This document shows positions 9,663-21,799 of a stretch of DNA of 64,000 nt, piece by piece. The DNA is from Siphonodentalium dalli (taxonomy: Eukaryota > Mollusca > Scaphopoda > Gadilida > Siphonodentaliidae): positions 170,318,310 through 170,382,309 of the forward strand of contig CP136064.1 of NCBI GenBank assembly GCA_032622095.1, written 5' to 3'. The notes under the pieces are model-generated. The model had not been told where the DNA came from, ran no database searches, and saw nothing but the letters and a program-made list of their open reading frames with translations. The position numbers and the translations under genes were made by a program. The number at the start of each line of letters is the position of its first letter. The first letter of the stretch is position 1.

Positions 9663-12600
9663 GAAAAAACCTGCATTCTCAGCCATAAACCATATGGTTG
9701 TAGCTAATATAACACCACATGGAGTTTTCATCTGTAAACCCAGACAAATAAACTAAACTAAAATATCATACACCATGTTTTAATAACAACTATATATATA
9801 TTGTTTCTGCTGTAGTTAAAGTATTTCACTCAGAATGTGAATAACTGCCAGATTAGTCTTGTTTAAGACCATAATATAAAAAGCAGCTGGGTTCTCAACT
9901 TCGTATACGATTGCTGGTTTGTGAATTTTTTTTTACTGGTTTGAAAAGCCGGGTATGGATATGATCAATGCCGTGTGACATTTCCACCCCCACCCCACCC
10001 GCGTCACATATATATGTACATCTATTGAACATTTTAGACATATAGAAAGTAAAGGGATGTAGGTGTGTTTTCAAATTTCGATCGCCAATTATTGACCGCC
10101 ATCTCCGATTTAGGAAACCATCTTGATTATTCTATATCAGGTAGATGGACAGAATCAATTTATTTAGAATCCTATATAAAATCGGATTTAGTGGGGTAGT
10201 CACCAACAGGCCCCTCTTATCTGGAAATTTTCGCCAGGAAATAACGTTTCTTAAAGTGATGTGAAACACTCCGATATGGTGATCAAATAGAAATAGAGAA
10301 TATCTTGCTCAAAGTAGTCATTTTTACAATTATCATATCCAAATTCCCGAATGGAGAAGTAAATATTTACAATTGAGCGTAGTTCGGACGATGGTTTATA
10401 TTGAGCGGTCGATTTGCTTGAAATTTTCGGCGATGTTAGTAATTGCTACATTCCTCCAGTTGGCATAGCTCCTGAAGACTAACTGACCAGTTTCACGCAC
10501 CCGAACAAGTCCATAATATGTCTTTAAATAAAAGATGACGGATGTACGGGAAAGTGTAAATTAAAGTGGTTTTGAGTTTTTTTGGAGCGAACCCTAGACC
10601 CCAAACAACAGGATTGCGAAACTTAAGAAATGGGTTTTCTATATACGACTATTCAAGGGTGATACCAAATCTAGGGCATCAAACCTTTCGCACGCGATAG
10701 TGTAATTAAAACACTCTGGGTTCCCGGTCTATTACGCAATAAGTGAAACCATAATAATGATCAGTTACTGGTACAAATGGTATTTTTTAGAGTAGATCTT
10801 TTTGTTTGTGTTGTCATTAGTAATAAAATCTCAAATCAGTTGAGATACTAATAATTTAATAATACAATGTACATGTTATGCTTCTATGAGGGTCAGGAAA
10901 CATGCTCGACGTGTACATGTGTACAATATATACACTTTGATGCATTCTGAAAATATTGGAAAGCAAACTGCATTTAAAATTCAGCAACTACAGTAATGCT
11001 CTAAATAATCTACCCCTTAACCACAGCAGAATTATGGGTAACTTTTCATGATTTAGTCGGAAATATGGCTTGTTGTCTGCTGAATTGTAGCCGCTCAAAT
11101 GCTGCACGATACTTTGTACTGCTAAACGGGCATGGCAGCGGTCTATTGGTATCCCCTTCCTGTGTTGTATAAAACACGCATATCACGTATCATTTACATG
11201 GCTGCCGGTCTATTGGTGTCCCCTTCCTGTATTGTAATATATCACACAATTGCGTGTCATTTACACAAACTGCATGTACGACCATTTATCTTCGTTATAA
11301 CATCGTGACCAGCGGCTGATACATCATTTTAGATACACCCTAATTTGGACGCACCTCAAGCATAAATTATATACACACTCCGGCCTACCAACTTAACTGA
11401 TTCAGTGCCGTGTTTCCTGTGATTTACATGGGACAGTGTGTCAGGTTCCTGGCGATTTCGTGGCAATTTGGACGCTATGTGTTTGAGGATGTGTTACTCC
11501 ATAAAACAAAACACAGCTCGCTGATATTACAGTCATGTCAATAGTACATGACCCCAGCATAAATAGTCAGTTAGCAGAACGTTGTTATCGGGTGGCAATA
11601 TGATGGTTTCCATGGCAACAGGTGTTAGTTTTAACAATTTTTGTCAATTTTCGCTATTTTATCGGGACAAATCGTGGTTTATTACTTACTCAGCACCACA
11701 CGTGACTCATCAACGTGTATAGGACCAAAGTGTGTGAGAACTTGGTATAACTTCCGTTGGAGTTCAATGTGTGGACTCCAACACAATGGCAACAATAACC
11801 GTTCTTGGTGCCAGATATCAGACCAGTATCCCCAAAACAGACATTCAATGATTTATGTATAGGCTTACAAATTGTTTTTATCGCTGCCTTCGGTATAAAT
11901 AGACGTACTTCATCGATCCTTGCATTTACACTTAGATTTGATGTAAGACGTAGAATATTTATAGGCCTATATACAGGTGTCAAAAGACTAATAGAAGGTC
12001 GATGTTATGAACTGTTATTGTCGACAAACAACGCATCAGGGAGAATCAGTTTGGCGACTAACGCGAATGTCATATCGAATATCGGCGAAATTGTTCGTTG
12101 CGCATGCGCGAATAAATGACCCCCCCCCCCCCCCCCCGCCAAATGAGAGGTACACACACATACATTAGGTTGATCCACCATATGATAGACGTGTGATGTA
12201 ATAATGGCAACAGGTATATGAGAACAATTATATATAAAACAATTTATAAATAATGAGCCGATCCGGTATTTGTCCTGACAGGTAAAAATAATGTCTCAAT
12301 ATGTCATCTGCGGATGCGCAAGTAAACTTATTCTCGTCCAGTTGTGAGAGACAAATTACCGAGAATGTGAGGTAGACGATATATTTACCAAATAAAGTAT
12401 GGTATAATATCGAATGTGTTCTCTTGTCACATATATAGGAATGGAAAATTAACCGCCATGGGCGATGCGTCGCCGGCAAATGGTTAGAATAACATGGGTT
12501 ACGAAATGAGTTAAAATGTCAGAGTATTTGTCAATAAGACGATATAAACACTCAAATTAATTGTTATGCTAAGTGTTTTTGTTTTAATCGTGGCGAGTAC

Positions 12601-13198
12601 ACCAAAGCACATTGACATTGGTGCACTTATCCCATTGTTGGGAAAACTAAATTATAATATATAACGGGGATAGTTAGCATACTTCATAACGTATGCGGTA
12701 TCGTGATATTAACAATTGAAGATAAGATTGTTTACACCCGCATTGTTTATATTATCTTTGTAAATTGTGTCAACCTATCCCACCAATTGTAACCGAGGAA
12801 TACATTCACATGTGAATCAGATCGCCAGAATTGTATACGTACTCAATATATACGTGACGAACATGCACGTGAAACAAACATCTTTGAAGGAATAAACAAG
12901 TTATATAGTATACACGTGTGTTGAGGAGAGATTACTGCTATCAGACGTGCTTTCCTACACCACGAATGACATATTTATTATACAGTTTTTGTGTCTTTGG
13001 ACCTGTTTCTTTGCCTGCACACTACTCTGGTGATCAATTTCCGGTATGTGCAAGTTAATCTCGGAATGTTAACAGGATGGGTATTTATATTCACAAACTC
13101 TCAAAGACTGCCTGACACAAATCATCTATAGATAGGATAGATAGGATATGATAAAGGACTAGCGACACTTGCCTGTTTGCTGATTTGTTGAACGAACA
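9663..13198. other. 3.5-kb non-coding region upstream of the Toll-like receptor
   Basis: I see no gene. A short direct repeat containing GGTCTATTGGTRTCCCCTTC lies at about 11136 and 11207. A poly-C run occupies about 12119-12137, and short GATAGGATA repeats lie near 13130. The receptor's promoter and any 5' untranslated exon should be here, but no element stands out. Confidence 0.5.
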
Positions 13199-16100
13199 AT
13201 GCTGATTACCACCAATAAAGCAATGCTCCTTCGTCTAAACAGGTATCACGCCTATGCTTTGTTGTTATCAATAGGTATATGTTCATACCAATCATTCGCA
13301 GAGGTTCCAGAGTGCCAGACTAAAATACTGGGTGATATTTTCACCAACCCAATCTACATAGTCAACTCAACAAAACTTCCATCCATGTTTCCAGTAACAG
13401 AAGTCACTTCGAACTCGACAGAATGTTTCTTCTCATTGGACGATCACCTGTTTCCTTTTCTGCGACTAGCCAATGGGAGTGCGTCATTCGGCGGAATCGG
13501 CCTCGTCTGCCGAGCAAGACTTTTGGTGCATTTACGTCTTGAGAGCAACGAAACTTTTGAAAACATAATCGGACAATTTGAGACAATGGAATGTGTTCTG
13601 CGGACCAGTCATCTGACCATGGTGAGCAAAATTTTCACGCTGTATAATGTGGGTTCCAAAAATGGAACATTCATTGTGGATGACAATTCAACAGACTGCT
13701 GGATGAAGAATCTGTACACACTTAGTTTGTTTTCTCCGAATATTGAACCCACCAATACGGGTATGTTCCCATGTTACAATGATAAACTGATGGAACTCAC
13801 ATTCACAAACAGTTCGCTCGAAGACATACCCTCGATTATTCCGGAGTATTATCCCAACCTACAAAGCTTGGGACTAGGCAGGAATCGGTTGTCAAAGCCA
13901 CCAGACTTCCCCTGGGCGAATGTGTCAGAAGTTCAACTCCCGTCAGGATTGTCCAGGACTCTGTATTTCCAAAGTCACTACACTAACCCGTTCGGAATCA
14001 TAGTTCCAAACAATCGCTTCAGACGCATTCTCGCTCTCGATCAGAACAGGATCACTCGCTTAGATCCTGATGCGTTTGATGGCTTTTTTGACATTATTTC
14101 ACTCAAGAACAATGAACTGGCAAATATATCGCGGCTGGCATTTAGAAAAGCTAGAAGTTTACAAGCAATACGTATGAGTCATAACAACATTGAAATCTTA
14201 GTTGATGCGACATTTCAGTACAATGATAATCTTCGCCAGCTACACATTGACTACAACAAACTGAAATTTCTCAATGATTTGACGCTTTTAGGGCTAGAAC
14301 AATTGGAAGTTCTGAAATTAGGTCACAATAATATCCGCAAGATTTCTACTGATTGTTTCAGACACGTTGTTCATTTGACCGAACTCAGCCTAGAACACAA
14401 CAAAATTACATTCGTCACCAAAGATATGTTTGAACCGCTTTCAAAGTTGGAAGATCTTGACTTGAGCCACAATCCAATATCTGGATTCCCTTCGTATCTC
14501 CTTGTCATGCGGCTCTTGGACAAAATCCATCTGGGTCACACGCATATAGACTTGGCCGGTTTCGATGAAATTTTATATTCCTTAAATTCTCATGCGCTGT
14601 GGTCAACATCAAGTAATACGGATTCTGATTTATATACACCGCCTTCTACCAAACGTTCTTTAGACCTCTCGTCATGCCGAGTTGAGACTCTGGAAATTCC
14701 AATATCGCCGCGACGGAAAGTTATCAAGAACCTGGCATTATTGTTGATTAATTTCGACGTCAACTTATCCGGGAATCCATTTGTTTGTGACTCTAATATT
14801 CTTCCAACCAGGCGATTCCTTTTAGAGATGGTTCATAATCATAACTTCACTGGAACGGAGCGGTATTACTCGGAGTGGGCATGTTCTAAACCGGTTGAGT
14901 TGAACGGTAAGGTCATTACGTCTATCGAACCAGACCAAACGTATTCTGCCACCACAGACCCTAATTGCCCGGATGTTTGCGCGTGCTATCAGAGGAGTAT
15001 TTCCAAACGGGTGATCGTCGACTGTCGTGGTCTTGGTTTAACTGAGATGCCAGGTAGTGTTCCAAATGGAATGCTCGAACTATGGTTGCAGGACAACAAC
15101 ATAACAGTATTAGAATATCGGTCATATTTGAAACGTTCACATGTTATCGATTTATCCAACACTGCACTGAACACTGTCCACAAAGAGGCTGTGACGGAAT
15201 TGCCACGTGAATCCGAACTTAACTTAGCCAACAACTATTTGAGTTATGTGCCGAAATCATTAGAACATACGTCACTGAAATACTTACATCTCAGCGACAA
15301 TCCCTTCGTTTGCGACTGCCATTCTCTCTGGATGAAGAATTGGATTTTAATGAATGTTCTTAGAATTCCAGACTGGGATTCGATAGCTTGTTCGACTTTG
15401 GGGGACAAAAGTGGAAAGGTGGTTGAAATTGATGACGGATTATTTGTTTGTGCGGAATCTCCAGACAAAATAAAAATATTACTGGCACCAATCTTGAGCG
15501 CAGTGATTTTAGTAGGGCTCACAGTGGTCGCGGTTATCATAGTGTATATTTTCCGCTATGAAATCTGCTTCCTCGTGTTCGTTCATTTCAAAATTCGGAT
15601 TCTCTATAAGGACACATTGAAATCTAATGAGAGATATACGGTTTTCCTGGTTTATCCGCAACAATTTCGAGATGTTGTTGAGCAGAAACTTCAGCCTAGT
15701 CTTATGGCCAACTTTCAGAGAACGGATTTATATGATCCGTCTGATGACTTCATAGTCGGGCTGCCGAATAAAAAGAATGTTGATATTGCAGTTTCTGTGA
15801 GTCGAAGAATGTTTTATATATACTTCGGAGAACAAGAATTCGATGACGTCACTAAGTATGCACTGACAGCCGCCGAAAACAAATGTAAAAATGGCCGACC
15901 AAACTACTTCGTTCTGGTTTGTTTGAAATCGGTATTTCTGGACAAGAATCTACACAAAAGTACATTTATTAAGCAATTTATTCGCGCTAAAAGAGTTATT
16001 ATTCTGGATAATACAAATATTTTGGATCGGATTCGTTATTTTTGTCCAAATGATACAAACCGACAGTTTACCGATGAGCACTTTGTTGGTATCAATGAGA

Positions 16101-16627
16101 CTATGAAAGACAAAACCGATGTCGTTGTCGAAAACTCAGCTATCAATTATTGTGCTCAAGACTTTTATCTTTCGACGGCTTACCAAGACTTCAACTTTCT
16201 GAAAACACTTATGGAAGAACTTGAAAAACTAGATTATAAACTGTGTATTCCAGACAGAAACTTCCTCCCAGGAGTTCCAAAGGGTGAGAATATAACGAAA
16301 GGCGTACACTCTAGCCAATGCACTGTGATTTGCCTCTCAACCAGTCACTGCCTGGATGAATGGACTCTGTTTACCTTCCAAGTTGCCGAGCAACACTGTC
16401 TCTCCAATCGTGTTGCCCATTTGATTGTTATACTCATGGACGATCTAGACGGACGTGTTCTCGACGAAAGCATACATAATTACATATCATCGCATACATG
16501 TATCAAACATGACGACAAGAATCTGGTTGTTCGGTTAACAGCGGCTCTCAGATACGTTCGCAGTTCCAATGTTGATGTTGTTATGCTTGATCTCGAGGAC
16601 CCAGACACAGGCGAAACGCGCTTATGA
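13199..16627 (+). CDS. Toll-like receptor with two LRR blocks and tandem TIR-like domains
   Basis: A single uninterrupted frame of 1142 codons encodes a type I innate immune receptor. The start ATG has A at -3; Met9 is an alternative start. A hydrophobic signal peptide ends near residue 34 (SFA/EV). LRRs run about 220-455, with NNI/NKL/NPI asparagine ladders. The first cysteine-capped end (GNPFVCDSN) is at about 525-585. A second N-cap (CPDVCACY) starts at 590, followed by short LRRs and a second C-cap (NPFVCDCHSLW) at about 701-752. This multiple-cysteine-cluster layout is typical of protostome Toll receptors. The transmembrane helix is about 760-783. The tail holds two TIR-like units. TIR1 (about 811-945) has box 1 YTVFLVYP but a degenerate BB loop (DDFIVG). 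TIR2 (about 986-1125) has box 1 DFYLSTAYQD and an intact DRNFLPG loop. The tail is therefore about twice the usual length. Receptor class is confident; the first TIR is inferred by pattern. Confidence 0.93.
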   Translation: MLITTNKAMLLRLNRYHAYALLLSIGICSYQSFAEVPECQTKILGDIFTNPIYIVNSTKLPSMFPVTEVTSNSTECFFSLDDHLFPFLRLANGSASFGGIGLVCRARLLVHLRLESNETFENIIGQFETMECVLRTSHLTMVSKIFTLYNVGSKNGTFIVDDNSTDCWMKNLYTLSLFSPNIEPTNTGMFPCYNDKLMELTFTNSSLEDIPSIIPEYYPNLQSLGLGRNRLSKPPDFPWANVSEVQLPSGLSRTLYFQSHYTNPFGIIVPNNRFRRILALDQNRITRLDPDAFDGFFDIISLKNNELANISRLAFRKARSLQAIRMSHNNIEILVDATFQYNDNLRQLHIDYNKLKFLNDLTLLGLEQLEVLKLGHNNIRKISTDCFRHVVHLTELSLEHNKITFVTKDMFEPLSKLEDLDLSHNPISGFPSYLLVMRLLDKIHLGHTHIDLAGFDEILYSLNSHALWSTSSNTDSDLYTPPSTKRSLDLSSCRVETLEIPISPRRKVIKNLALLLINFDVNLSGNPFVCDSNILPTRRFLLEMVHNHNFTGTERYYSEWACSKPVELNGKVITSIEPDQTYSATTDPNCPDVCACYQRSISKRVIVDCRGLGLTEMPGSVPNGMLELWLQDNNITVLEYRSYLKRSHVIDLSNTALNTVHKEAVTELPRESELNLANNYLSYVPKSLEHTSLKYLHLSDNPFVCDCHSLWMKNWILMNVLRIPDWDSIACSTLGDKSGKVVEIDDGLFVCAESPDKIKILLAPILSAVILVGLTVVAVIIVYIFRYEICFLVFVHFKIRILYKDTLKSNERYTVFLVYPQQFRDVVEQKLQPSLMANFQRTDLYDPSDDFIVGLPNKKNVDIAVSVSRRMFYIYFGEQEFDDVTKYALTAAENKCKNGRPNYFVLVCLKSVFLDKNLHKSTFIKQFIRAKRVIILDNTNILDRIRYFCPNDTNRQFTDEHFVGINETMKDKTDVVVENSAINYCAQDFYLSTAYQDFNFLKTLMEELEKLDYKLCIPDRNFLPGVPKGENITKGVHSSQCTVICLSTSHCLDEWTLFTFQVAEQHCLSNRVAHLIVILMDDLDGRVLDESIHNYISSHTCIKHDDKNLVVRLTAALRYVRSSNVDVVMLDLEDPDTGETRL

Positions 16628-16660
16628 TTCCCACATGATCATTGAATATAGTGAATCTCC

Positions 16661-16800
16661 AACGAGTTATGTTCGGATATAAGATTTTATGAAACGAGTT
16701 TGATAAATTTGATTCACAAACGAGTCGTATATGAGACTCAGTTGTGAATCAAATTTATCGAACGAGTTTCATAAAATCTTATATCCCAACATAACGAGTT
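16661..16800. repeat. 140-bp near-perfect inverted repeat just 3' of the TLR gene
   Basis: The left arm 16661-16719 begins AACGAGTTATGTTCGGATAT. The right arm 16742-16800 ends ATATCCCAACATAACGAGTT. Arms are about 59 bp with few mismatches and a 22-bp loop. It starts 33 bp after the stop codon, so it is probably inside the 3' UTR and could form a long RNA hairpin. It may be a MITE. Confidence 0.8.
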
Positions 16801-17439
16801 CAAGATCTTATATATCACATGAAGAAAAAAACTGGAGCTTTATGCCTTTTTACAAATCAGAATCTTTATAAGAAACTGAAAAATGCGTGCAAAATGCATG
16901 CATGTACGGCGTTGGCTGAGACGCTTCACAGCCGTATACGACAGTATTGCGCGTTCTGGCTGGCAACGAAATATATAGTCCCCCAATTTGCCTCTTTATT
17001 ATTGTTCCTATTCTCGTTAGCGCAACGAAGTTAGACTTTAATTATTTAACTTTAATGAACAAAGCAATCATTTTACAATGTCTGGTTTTGGCGCGATGAC
17101 AACTATCCCGCGAAGCACGCGCTTATTCATCACTAGTGGCATATAAACTATGTGATATAAGGAAATACATGTATGTAATTACTTTTTTAATGATATAATG
17201 GGGTTTCATGATCTTTCGTGTAATATAATATTATATCGTGTTTTATAATGTTTTATATTTGTATTATAGTGTAGTGACTTAGCGTTTTTGTTGGACCAAA
17301 AGTGTCAGCTTATCAATATTAACCCTTGCTTCCAGTATAAATCTAAGATGGTCGCAAAAATCCAATCATTATTTAACCACGATGTTCCAATTAACTGGTA
17401 TAAATCTTAAGGCACATGTTAAATAATAAAGGCGTCATT
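16801..17439. other. Probable 3' UTR / intergenic stretch
   Basis: No gene recognised. The first canonical AATAAA I find downstream of the receptor on the plus strand is at 17425-17430, about 800 bp after the stop. It is a candidate polyadenylation signal only. Confidence 0.35.
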
Positions 17440-18400
17440 CCATTCGTCATTGTCATATTTTGAAGATATTAGCAATCCAGGCTGACCAAGTTTGAAATTT
17501 ATCACTTTTTGAATAAAGAAAAAACATGAAATTTTTTCATAAAATCATTCTCGTTTCAATTATTTCGGAATAATAAATGGACAATTGCTCAAATCTGTTT
17601 CAGTGTAGACCAAGGTTTTCGGAAATGTATAATACTGCAAACAACACATACAGCATCTGGGACAAATTTTTAACCATATTTTAGAAATTTTGGATTATGT
17701 TGCCCCTCAACGCAAAAATCATGATTTTGTTTGTGTGATAAACATCCAATAGAACATGGATGAGAATTTATAAAGGACATTATTCGATCGCATTTCTAAA
17801 TACTGTAATGACAATTATATACACAATGACCAAAGTTGAAATTTACAACTTTTCCGACTAAACATATGCAATTCTGTAAGAAAAAAATCCTCGTCATTTC
17901 AAATAGTTTGGGCCAATAAATGGTCATTTACTCATAGGATCACAATGGTTGATCTTATATGTTTTGGACATATATACTGAAAACAATGAATAATTTTTTT
18001 GTGGCTAATATGTAACAACGTTTCAGAAAATTTGGTTTATGTTACCCCTTACCCCAATATAAAGAAAATGTGACTTTGTTGTAAGGATTCAATAAATATT
18101 TGGTTAATTCTTATAAAGTGAGTTTGTCGATCGCAGTTAGTCATATGTGATAATGTAACAACATCATTGTCAGCATACTGTTGAAATTTACAGTTGTGTG
18201 CCTAATAACAAGTATAGTTGATGGTAAGATGCCCATCATTTCAAATATTTTCAACCAACAAATGGCAATTTTTCAAACATTTCCCAAGATAATATACAAT
18301 ATGCGGTCTTAAAAGTTTCGAAAATGGATGTCGAATACAAAACTAAAATGTGTATACATGTCATGTCTTGGTGAAATAGAATAAAAATTTAAAAAATCTA
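17440..18400. repeat. Degenerate ~350-bp tandem repeat, about three units
   Basis: Landmarks recur in order. GACCAA.GTTTGAAATTTA-like text appears near 17480, 17825 and 18178. AATAAATGGNCAATT-like text appears near 17568, 17915 and 18258. TTTTGGATTATGTTGCCCC near 17690 matches TTTGGTTTATGTTACCCC near 18030. Spacing is about 345-355 bp. AT-rich, with no coding signal. Confidence 0.6.
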
Positions 18401-18513
18401 TTAAACCATCAAGAGATATATTTGAAGGTATTGACCCAATATCATTGACTTGTATGATCTAGCATACAAGATTACATAAGTTATCTAAGGTGTATATAGA
18501 CCATATATAGACA

Positions 18514-18517
<4 letters not shown>

Positions 18518-18545
<28 letters not shown>

Positions 18546-18602
18546 GCTATATATATATATATATATATATATAGCTATATATATATATATATATATTATA
18601 TA
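18518..18602. repeat. (TA)n microsatellite with GC interruptions
   Basis: Long TA run broken twice by TATAGCTATA at roughly 31-bp spacing. Confidence 0.9.
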
Positions 18603-19919
18603 TTGTGACATTAAATCGCATTGGGTACAAATTACATCTACAAAACGCACGCACGTGCACAGATTGGGACCATGCAAATATCACATAAACCCTCTTCTAA
18701 TAAGAATGAGATAAATTACAGAAAAAATGAGTACGTACACATATAATGTAAATACCAATTCAATATAAGGTCGTTGCCTCTGATGAAGATTCAACCTACA
18801 TAGATCTACATGCTAGTTCTGTGTAAATAGAGTCGAAACATTGCGGTTAACAATGTGGCTTAAAGCCAACATACAGCGTGTGGTGATATGCTTATTGTTC
18901 ACGCATTGTAAGACTAAAACCTCTAAAGGAAACTGGGGTGTTGAGTATATAATCACATCTTCAGTATACAGACGGAAACATTTTATCATGTCAACAGCAC
19001 ATTTTCTGCTCTGGACGACGACAGGTGTTTATCTCTGCACATTTTTCATTCGATATCTGGTTCACCCCCTGTATCCGGCTTCCGGTATATTGTGGATCCC
19101 GAAAATTCGGTGTAATAAAAAAATGTTTACATATCGACACGTGGTCAGTATATGACAATTTTTCACAAAGATATGCCGATTACCGAACTACTCTTTCGGT
19201 CCGTAGATTTAGTATGTATTCTAATGTTCAGAGATGAATTTATCAACTCAAAAATGTAGCGTTTACATTATATATGGCATTTCATGACAGACAGTGTATC
19301 ACCCAAATTTGTTAGGGATTTCGTCGGTAATTTAGGCTTCACAGCTTTATTCTTGTACTTAATTCCCAAAGTAGCGCTGCATTCATATAATATTATATTC
19401 CCCAGACCCATTTTCTTCGACAATTGTTTATAAAAGCTGAACAAGTACAATTGTTTTGACTACAGCGGTGCAGGTGCATGTGGTGGGTACAGTTAGCGCG
19501 GATGCTAGCAGCTACAACTTGTTATTGGTACCATGATTTCGGTGCAGTGACTCCAGTTACTTCGGTGCCTATATATAGGTTACAAGCAACTAAATATTTT
19601 CCATAGACCTAAATGTTAATGGATGAATTCATTGCCGCTAGCCTATATAACCAATGGTCATAAGACCACTATCTGCATGGAGTCTGTCACCAATGAACCA
19701 CAATATCATAAATAAAAATAGCCACTCTTATTCCCTTTCAACTTTCAGCGCTTTTGTAACTACCGTCAGTTCCGTAGTAAATCACTTGTCTAAATATCAC
19801 CCCACCCCATGTTTAGTGTCAAGCCTCATTCAAGCATAAATGAAGGGACATTCTAATTACTTTCCACATGTCACAAAAGCTTATGCTTCATATTATTTTG
19901 TTTTGTAATATTTTCTCAA
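18603..19919. other. Stretch without recognised features
   Basis: Several short open frames overlap in different phases. None has a recognisable domain or convincing splice context. Confidence 0.5.
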
Positions 19920-20166
19920 ACATGTATATTCGATCGATATATAGTTTCATCATTGTGCGGTCTTTTTTCAATCCCGAAATTTGTACTCAATTTCGATGTA
20001 TACACCAGATTTCTCGATGTTTTAATGACATTTGGCCAGTTATCTCCTTTTTTTTGCTGCATCCTATACATAAAAAATGCAAAACCAGAAAAGTAGATTT
20101 TTTCAAGACCGCTGTGGATGTTTCGACCGCACAATGATGAAACTATATATCGACAGAATATTCATG
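19920..20166. repeat. Inverted-repeat element (family H)
   Basis: The left arm CATGTATATTCGATCGATAT continues into AGTTTCATCATTGTGCGGTC. It is mirrored by GACCGCACAATGATGAAACT continuing into ATATATCGACAGAATATTCATG. Arms are about 42 bp and the spacer about 160 bp. Open frames on both strands inside it are likely fortuitous. Confidence 0.7.
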
Positions 20167-20347
20167 TCTCAAAATTATCGGGGCTGAAATGCCCTTAACA
20201 AATTTGTTTTCAATCCCATTATTTTATAGACAAAGACAACCTAAATCGGTTGAACAAGGAGAGGTGTTAACGATTAAAGCACCAGATAACTAGTTGTGAC
20301 TGGTATGCAAAAAATAGCCAGGCCGATTTGGTATGCATAATGTCGCA

Positions 20348-20392
20348 GTCTGCCTAATGATGGTCAATGGTCCTCCTGACATTAGGCAGACC
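20348..20392. repeat. Small hairpin
   Basis: GTCTGCCTAATG and CATTAGGCAGAC are perfect 12-bp arms around a ~21-bp loop. Confidence 0.75.
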
Positions 20393-20629
20393 TGAGAATT
20401 TGTATATTTCATATTACTTGAGGAATCACAAATTCCCATTGATCATAGCTTGGTGGTCACATTTAGAACAAAACTAGAGAAAGAGTATATATATATATAT
20501 TATAAAAGTTCCAAAACTAACCCTTCACATGTGGCCTAATTCTAAACATTATTTTTATTTATGTGTACGGAGCATATATCAGAATGCTATATGAATTGAA
20601 GAATGTTCAGAAATTACCCCCCCCCTTCT

Positions 20630-21075
20630 GTTATCATGTTTTAATTGATCCTCGTGGGACTATATTGTATCTCACCCCAGTGGGACCGTAGTTTAATCAA
20701 CCCTGGTGACGCCATATTTTAATTTTAATTAACTCTCATAATGGGACCATATTTATTCTTTAATTAACTCACGTTACCATATTTTAATTTACCTTAATGT
20801 GACCATATTTCAATTAACCCCCATGGGTCCATATTTGTATTAACCCTCATGGGACCATAATCTAACTAACAATCAATGTACAATTTTAATTAACCATCAT
20901 GGGACCATATTTTTTATTAACCCTCATTGGACCATATTTTAGTTAACCTTGATGTGACCATATTTTAATTTAACCTCATCGGACCATATTTCAATTAACC
21001 CTTTCTGATTGTGACCATATTTTAATTTACCCACATGGAACCATACATGTATTTTAATTAATCCTTATGAGAGGC
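20630..21075. repeat. ~28-bp minisatellite
   Basis: About 15 divergent copies of a unit close to AACCCTCATGGGACCATATT plus TTAATT. Copies are contiguous and vary by small indels. It has no CRISPR architecture because there are no unique spacers. Confidence 0.8.
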
Positions 21076-21780
21076 CATAGGAGTTCATTACCTGAGACCA
21101 TTCCTCGATCATAATTACGCCCTCCTAGGGTGTATATTGGCAAGTATATATGACCTTGTCGTAGGAGACGGTGGATTATGTGATTAAAACATACTCGGAA
21201 TTTGCGTAATTGGATGCACTAAATGTGATTAGAAACGTGCTTGGTGTTTGCATACTTGAACCATCGCAGATCGCAAATTTTTGCCCGATTGTTATTCTGC
21301 ATGCTATTTCATGCGCTATTCAGACTATTTCAAATGAAATTAGAACAGTATTTGCGTAGTTGAATGGAATAAATGTGATTAGCAAAAAATATCACATATA
21401 ATCAACTACATATACATATTTTTCACAATCACCACATTTAAGTTTTTATATTGTATATATCCCCTATCAAATTGTTGGGGTTTCATTGTCGGTCTATACA
21501 GTACGTCCAATGTGCCGATTAATTAGGCACCAGCGAACTGTTTTCAGTGGAAGGGGCGTGGCTAGAGGGTCCCCCATTGGAATTTCAAACTGTTCCCCCA
21601 ACTCCCTTCAACCAGAAGTTTGCGTAATTCCTTTTGCCTCATAATCCGGTAGCTTATTTTGAATGGATCACTAGTCTATCCGGGGGGGGGGGGTCCGCTG
21701 GAGCATGCAAAGTTACCTATCAATTTTTAAATTATGTACATGTACCACAAAGTTAAGTTTGAGCTATTGCCATGGGTTGG
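21076..21780. other. Stretch without recognised features
   Basis: AT-rich with a G-run at about 21680. Two loosely similar phrases with TTGCGTAATTG / TTGCGTAGTTGAA occur near 21202 and 21350. No gene is seen. Confidence 0.45.
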
Positions 21781-21799
21781 CGTCCTGACGTCCAGCTGT

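Noticed and set aside
18459-18677. Tyr/Ile-rich minus-strand open frame
   Set aside because: It is the translation of a (TA)n microsatellite.
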